From assembly GCF_050433225.1 (NCBI RefSeq), contig NZ_JBNPXQ010000004.1, positions 124,001-188,000 on the forward strand: a DNA stretch of 64,000 nt, given 5' to 3'. Both the position numbers and the translations under genes were made by a program. Positions 60,411 through 64,000 of the stretch are shown piece after piece. Under the pieces are notes generated by a model. The model worked only from the letters and a program-made list of their open reading frames with translations, made no database searches and was not told the DNA's origin. How positions within the stretch are numbered: position 1 is the stretch's first letter; each line of letters begins with the position of its first letter. Source of the stretch: Sphingomonas_D zeicaulis. GTDB taxonomy: Bacteria > Pseudomonadota > Alphaproteobacteria > Sphingomonadales > Sphingomonadaceae.

Positions 60411-61265
60411 TCAGGATTCGGGCGTCAGCCGCACCGTGCCGCCATCGCCCGTCTCCGACGGGAACGACAGCGCGCCATCCGCACCGCGCGTGACGATGAT
60501 CGGCGCGTCGCCATTGTCGGGCGTGAGCTGATAGCTTTGAGCATCGCCCTCGCCGATAAGCTCGACGCTGCCTTCGGTGAGGTCGGTGCCGCCGCCGCGG
60601 TGGCGCCGTTCCAGCCGATAGCGCTCGGTCTCGGGGCCGCGCGCGGTGAAGCTCAGCACCAGATCGATCCCCGCGCAGTCGGTGCAGGGCAGGCTGCCCC
60701 GGAAGCGCGCGCCATCGGTTACCGCCGCCTGGCGCACCGGCGCGCGACAGCCTTCGATCACGCGGCGCACGGTGCCGTTGACCGGCACCTGCAGCGGCTG
60801 CGTGCCGGTGGCGTTGACGGCAAGCGTGCTGGCACCGAGCAATTGTTCGATCGCGTCGTCGTCAAGCGAGGCGACCGCCTGCAGCCGGGGCGTGCCGCCG
60901 GCCAGCGCGCGCGCCGGATAATGGGTTTCGCTGCCGCCGATCGCGAGCGTCAGTTCGGCGGCGTCGGTCGTGCCGGCGGCGCGCTGCAGCAGCAGACGGC
61001 GGCCGCGCCGGTCGCAGCGGATCGCGAACTGCCCCTGTCCGCCCGATTCGCCATAGAGCGCCAGCCCGCCGCCGGGATCGTCGCGATAGAACCAGGCCGG
61101 CTCGCGGCTCTGCAGCGCGATCGGTTCAGGCGCATCGGCGGCGTTGCCGCCATCGCCCTGCGCAAGGCCAGGCTCATCGGGGCTGTCCCCGGTGGTATCG
61201 GTAGGGGTGGACGTCTCACCGCAGGCGGCGAGCACCAGCAGCGAAGCGACGATCAGGCGGCGCAT
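60411..61265 (-). CDS. NlpE-like lipoprotein
   Basis: A 284-residue lipoprotein with lipobox LVLAAC (Cys15). The middle and C-terminal part holds SLPCTDCAGIDLVLSF, the CxxC signature of the NlpE domain of envelope-stress/copper sensing lipoproteins, followed by ERYRLERRHRGGG. The N-terminal half (residues 20-170) is a different domain, with GGGLALYGESGGQGQFAIRC and paired Cys (Cys103-like CDRRG) resembling membrane-lipoprotein YbaY or META-like beta folds; I cannot name it. It is likely outer-membrane associated. A link to DsbD through disulfides is possible but only inferred. Confidence 0.75.
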   Translation of the reverse strand: MRRLIVASLLVLAACGETSTPTDTTGDSPDEPGLAQGDGGNAADAPEPIALQSREPAWFYRDDPGGGLALYGESGGQGQFAIRCDRRGRRLLLQRAAGTTDAAELTLAIGGSETHYPARALAGGTPRLQAVASLDDDAIEQLLGASTLAVNATGTQPLQVPVNGTVRRVIEGCRAPVRQAAVTDGARFRGSLPCTDCAGIDLVLSFTARGPETERYRLERRHRGGGTDLTEGSVELIGEGDAQSYQLTPDNGDAPIIVTRGADGALSFPSETGDGGTVRLTPES

Positions 61266-61342
61266 CCCGCCGCCCTATGCGCTGAACCGCGCCGGCGCAA
61301 GCGAGGCGGGATCGACCGGTCGCGGCGCGCGGCTGGGAGCGG

Positions 61343-63049
61343 TCATTGCCGCTTTGCCGCTGGCGCGGGCGCCGGTGTCGTGGGGGCGGCGTCGAGCGGA
61401 TACTGTTTGTAGCCGCCGACCCACGTCTCGCTCACCTTCGTCTCGCGCAGTGCCTCGGGGGCGACGGTCAGCGGATCGCGGTCGACGAGGATGAAGTCGG
61501 CGCGGCGGCCGGGCAGCAAAGACCCCAGCCGATCCTCGGCGAAGCCCGCCCACGCGCCGCCGGTGGTGTAGGCCGCCAGCGCCTGCTCGCGGCTGAGCTT
61601 TTCCTCGGGGTGCCAGCCGCCTGCGGGCTGGCCGTCCGCCCCTTGCCGCGTGATCGCCGCATAGAGGCCGGCGAAGACGTTTGGGGTTTCCACCGGCGCA
61701 TCCGATCCGAACGCCAGCCGCCCGCCCGCGCGCAGGATCGACTGCCACGCATAGGCGCCGCCCAGCCGGTCGGGGCCGAGCCGCGCTTCGGCCATCTGCC
61801 GGTCGCTGGTCTGGTGGATCGGCTGCATCGAGGCGATGATGCCATGTTTGGCAAAGCGCGGCAGATCTGCCGGATCGACGATCTGGGCATGTTCGATGCG
61901 CCAGCGCCGATCGCCGGTGAAATCGCTGCTCAGTTCCTCGATCGCGCCAAGCAATTGCGCGTTGGCGGCATCGCCGATCGCGTGGCCGGCGACCTGATAA
62001 CGGTCCATCGACGCACGGCTGATGAGGTTGCGCAGCTTGGTCTCATCGAGCATCTGCAGCCCGCGCTCGCCCGGTGCATCGGCATAGGGTGCCTTGAGCG
62101 CGGCCCCGCGCGATCCGAGCGCGCCATCGAGCCAGAGCTTGACGCCCACCAGCCGCAGCTTGTCGAAATAGAGCCAGGGCGTCGGGCCGCTTCCGCCGAT
62201 CGTCTGCATGACGTCCGCACCCCCCGCGTAGGAGAGCACACGGACGCGGAGCTGGCCGGTATCGCCGGCACGGCGCAGCGCCATCCAGTCGTCGAGCGAG
62301 GTGCCCATGTCAGCAACGGTGGTTACGCCGTTGGCGAGCAGCATCTGCTGCGCCTTCTGCAGCGCATTGTCGCGGTCGCGCGGCAGCGGCGCCGGCACCG
62401 CCTTTTCGAGCAGCGTCATCGCGCTATCGACGAAGATGCCGGAAGGCTGGTTGCCCGCCTTCTCGATGCGGCCGCCGGCGGGGGCGGCGGTGGCCGCGGT
62501 CACGCCCGCCGCGCGCATCGCCGCGCTGTTCGCCCAGCCGGCATGGCCATCGACGCGGCTCAGCCAGACCGGCTTGTCGCCCACTACGGCATCCAGTTCC
62601 GCCGCAGTCGGGAAGCGGCCGAGGCCCCAGCGTTCCTGGTTCCAGCCGGCGCCCAGGATCCACGGGCGCGCCGGGTTCTCCTTGGCATAGGCGGCGATCT
62701 TCGCCTGTGCCTCGGCGAGCGACCTGGTGTCCGACAGGTCCAGCGACAGCGCCGAAAAGCCGAGAGGCAGGATATGGGCATGCGAATCGATCATGCCGGG
62801 CAGCAGCGTCGCGCCCTTGCCGTCGCGCTTCCAGTCGAGCTGCTTGTCACGCGGGCGCTTGTCGCCGCGCTTGAGCAGCTTGCCGACCTTGCCTTCGCGA
62901 TCGATGACGATGCCGGTGAAGCGCACCACCTTGCCCTCGGTATCGAGGGTGATGCCGTTGACATTGTCGATCATGCCGTCGGCGAAGGCGGGCGATGCGA
63001 GGAGAAACGCGGTCGCCCCGACCGCCGCCGCCAACCGCTTCATCTTCAC
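61343..63049 (-). CDS. Secreted amidohydrolase (YtcJ-like)
   Basis: A 568-residue metal-dependent hydrolase of the amidohydrolase 3 group. A signal peptide (AAAVGATAFLLASPAFA) exports it. Motifs are GMIDSHAHILPLG (HxH metal ligands), VAGHAIGDAAN (His), RRWRIEHAQIVDP (His), and AFGSDAPVET (Asp). The N-terminal segment after the signal is shorter than in many relatives, which normally open with a DxVxxNGxI strand. The start is GTG at 63049 (4-nt overlap with the oxidoreductase stop) or ATG at 63043 with AAGTGAAG upstream. Its substrate (amide, dipeptide or cyclic nitrogen compound) is not known. Confidence 0.88.
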   Translation of the reverse strand: MKMKRLAAAVGATAFLLASPAFADGMIDNVNGITLDTEGKVVRFTGIVIDREGKVGKLLKRGDKRPRDKQLDWKRDGKGATLLPGMIDSHAHILPLGFSALSLDLSDTRSLAEAQAKIAAYAKENPARPWILGAGWNQERWGLGRFPTAAELDAVVGDKPVWLSRVDGHAGWANSAAMRAAGVTAATAAPAGGRIEKAGNQPSGIFVDSAMTLLEKAVPAPLPRDRDNALQKAQQMLLANGVTTVADMGTSLDDWMALRRAGDTGQLRVRVLSYAGGADVMQTIGGSGPTPWLYFDKLRLVGVKLWLDGALGSRGAALKAPYADAPGERGLQMLDETKLRNLISRASMDRYQVAGHAIGDAANAQLLGAIEELSSDFTGDRRWRIEHAQIVDPADLPRFAKHGIIASMQPIHQTSDRQMAEARLGPDRLGGAYAWQSILRAGGRLAFGSDAPVETPNVFAGLYAAITRQGADGQPAGGWHPEEKLSREQALAAYTTGGAWAGFAEDRLGSLLPGRRADFILVDRDPLTVAPEALRETKVSETWVGGYKQYPLDAAPTTPAPAPAAKRQ

Positions 63050-63912
63050 TTGGGCAGCCTGCGCACGAGGGAGCTGGTGTCGAGCCGTCCGCCGCCGGCG
63101 GCCTGCAGCTCGGCATAGAATTGATCGACCAGCGCCGCGACCGGCAGGCTGGCGCCGTTGGTCCGCGCCTCTTCCAGCGTCAGCCCGAGATCCTTGCGCA
63201 TCCAGTCAACCGCGAAGCCGAAATCGAACCGGTCTTCCGCCATCGTCTTCCAGCGGTTGACCATCTGCCAGCTCGATGCGGCGCCGCCGGAGATCGCCTC
63301 GAACACCTTGTCGAGGTCAAGATCGGCATGCTGCGCGAAATGCAGCGCCTCGGCCACGCCCTGCACAGCGCCCGCGATCGCGATCTGGTTGACCATCTTG
63401 GTGGTCTGCCCGGCACCCGGCGGGCCGACATGGACGATGCGCGCGCCATAGGCGGTCATATAGGGTTGCGCCGCCTCGAACGCGGTGGCTTGCGCGCCGC
63501 ACATGATCGAAAGCGTGCCGTTCTCGGCGCCCGCCTGGCCGCCGGACACGGGGGCGTCGACGCTGTAGATGCCGAGATCCTTCGCCTCGACGGCGAGCTG
63601 GCGGGCGATGCGGGCGGAAACGGTGGTGTGATCGATGAACACGGCGCCGCGCTTCATCACGCGAAAAGCGCCCTGCTGGCCGATGGTGACGGCGGCGAGA
63701 TCATCGTCATTGCCGACGCAGGCGATCACCGCATCGCGGTCACGCGCGGCCTCCTGCGGGGTTCCGGCCTTGCTGCCGCCATGGCGTTCCACCCAGGCAT
63801 CGGCCTTGGCCGAAGACCGGTTGTAGACGGTCACCTCATGCCCCGCCTTCGCAAGATGCCCTGCCATGGGCGCGCCCATGACGCCCAGCCCGATGAATGC
63901 TACTTTCGCCAT
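63046..63912 (-). CDS. Beta-hydroxyacid dehydrogenase (3-hydroxyisobutyrate / tartronate-semialdehyde reductase family)
   Basis: An NAD(P)-dependent reductase of 288 residues. The Rossmann motif GLGVMGAPMAGHLAKAGHEV with NRSS opens it; Asn-Arg-Ser-Ser suggests NADP preference, which is inference. The substrate motif DAPVSGGQAGAENGTLSIM and the catalytic Lys in GAGQTTKMVNQIAIAG follow. Members reduce 2-hydroxy-3-oxopropionate, 3-hydroxyisobutyrate or succinic semialdehyde; context does not distinguish them. It is the first of two genes overlapping by 4 nt with the amidohydrolase. AGGCG stands just before the ATG. Confidence 0.92.
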   Translation of the reverse strand: MAKVAFIGLGVMGAPMAGHLAKAGHEVTVYNRSSAKADAWVERHGGSKAGTPQEAARDRDAVIACVGNDDDLAAVTIGQQGAFRVMKRGAVFIDHTTVSARIARQLAVEAKDLGIYSVDAPVSGGQAGAENGTLSIMCGAQATAFEAAQPYMTAYGARIVHVGPPGAGQTTKMVNQIAIAGAVQGVAEALHFAQHADLDLDKVFEAISGGAASSWQMVNRWKTMAEDRFDFGFAVDWMRKDLGLTLEEARTNGASLPVAALVDQFYAELQAAGGGRLDTSSLVRRLPK

Positions 63913-63972
63913 GGGGCGCCTGCATAAGGCGTGTTTCGCTCCGCCGCCAGATGGGCTAGGGGGCGCAGCCTT

Positions 63973-64000
63973 ATGGCAAGCATCGTACAGCTCGAACCGC
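63973..64000 (+). CDS. Possible start of a gene cut by the window edge
   Basis: An ATG at 63973 opens a frame (MASIVQLEP) to the window end. There is no clear ribosome-binding site, and nine codons cannot be assigned. It is divergent from the dehydrogenase gene with a gap of 60 nt, so a gene here is plausible but unproven. Confidence 0.2.

Overview
The window looks like chromosome of a sphingomonad (Alphaproteobacteria, Sphingomonadales, most likely Sphingomonas or a close relative). The reasons are high GC with strong third-position G/C bias, a PhoK/SPAP-type alkaline phosphatase, a TonB-dependent receptor, a TorF-type porin, NodT-type lipoproteins, an FdxA-type ferredoxin, and many G/C-rich CTCCCC-type hairpins at gene ends. 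I see no rRNA, tRNA, CRISPR array, insertion sequence or phage gene. Coding density is high and about 48 genes can be supported. Many operon joints are 4-nt ATGA-type overlaps, so translational coupling is common.

Layout. 1-15.5 kb: end of a hybrid histidine kinase, a YCII protein, an unrecognised membrane-anchored protein, a diguanylate cyclase, an EEP-family phosphoesterase lipoprotein, a quinone-oxidoreductase-like enzyme, recN, bamD, ruvX with a DUF3089 hydrolase, a DUF4153 membrane protein and ftsH. 15.6-17.2 kb: a ribbon-helix-helix regulator coupled to a cytoplasmic PHB-depolymerase-type esterase, with a perfect inverted repeat on its ribosome-binding region. 17.2-20 kb: a large autotransporter. 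20.2-25.1 kb: a TetR regulator divergent from a TonB receptor and a secreted CehA/McbA-type PHP metallohydrolase. 25.2-34.7 kb: a fatty-acid island made of a FadL porin, a DUF2147 protein, a thiolase / hydroxyacyl-CoA dehydrogenase-enoyl-CoA hydratase / acyl-CoA dehydrogenase operon, and a divergent acyl-CoA ligase-MerR pair.

35-38.4 kb: two paralogous RTX (Ca-binding repeat) proteins that share an N-terminal domain of about 135 residues I do not recognise. 38.5-42.5 kb: the tesA-ybbA-ybbP locus. 43-47.3 kb: an EmrB-EmrA-NodT type tripartite efflux operon. 47.5-52.9 kb: a TorF-type porin, then an OmpR-type response regulator, its kinase, a beta-carbonic anhydrase and a SulP anion transporter, all on the minus strand. 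53.1-56.4 kb: a Suv3-like helicase, an S4 protein and FdxA, closed by a large inverted repeat with a strong terminator. 56.6-64 kb: PhoK-like phosphatase, a DsbD-type disulfide reductase, an NlpE-like lipoprotein, an amidohydrolase and a beta-hydroxyacid dehydrogenase.

How the parts may work together (inference). The fatty-acid island forms one functional unit: uptake by FadL, activation by the ligase, beta-oxidation by the divergent operon, and probable control by the MerR protein through a dyad in the shared promoter. The carbonic anhydrase-SulP pair suggests bicarbonate/anion handling, possibly under the adjacent two-component system. The least explained loci are the tandem RTX pair, the TetR-receptor-PHP cluster and the RHH-esterase pair with its built-in operator-like palindrome.
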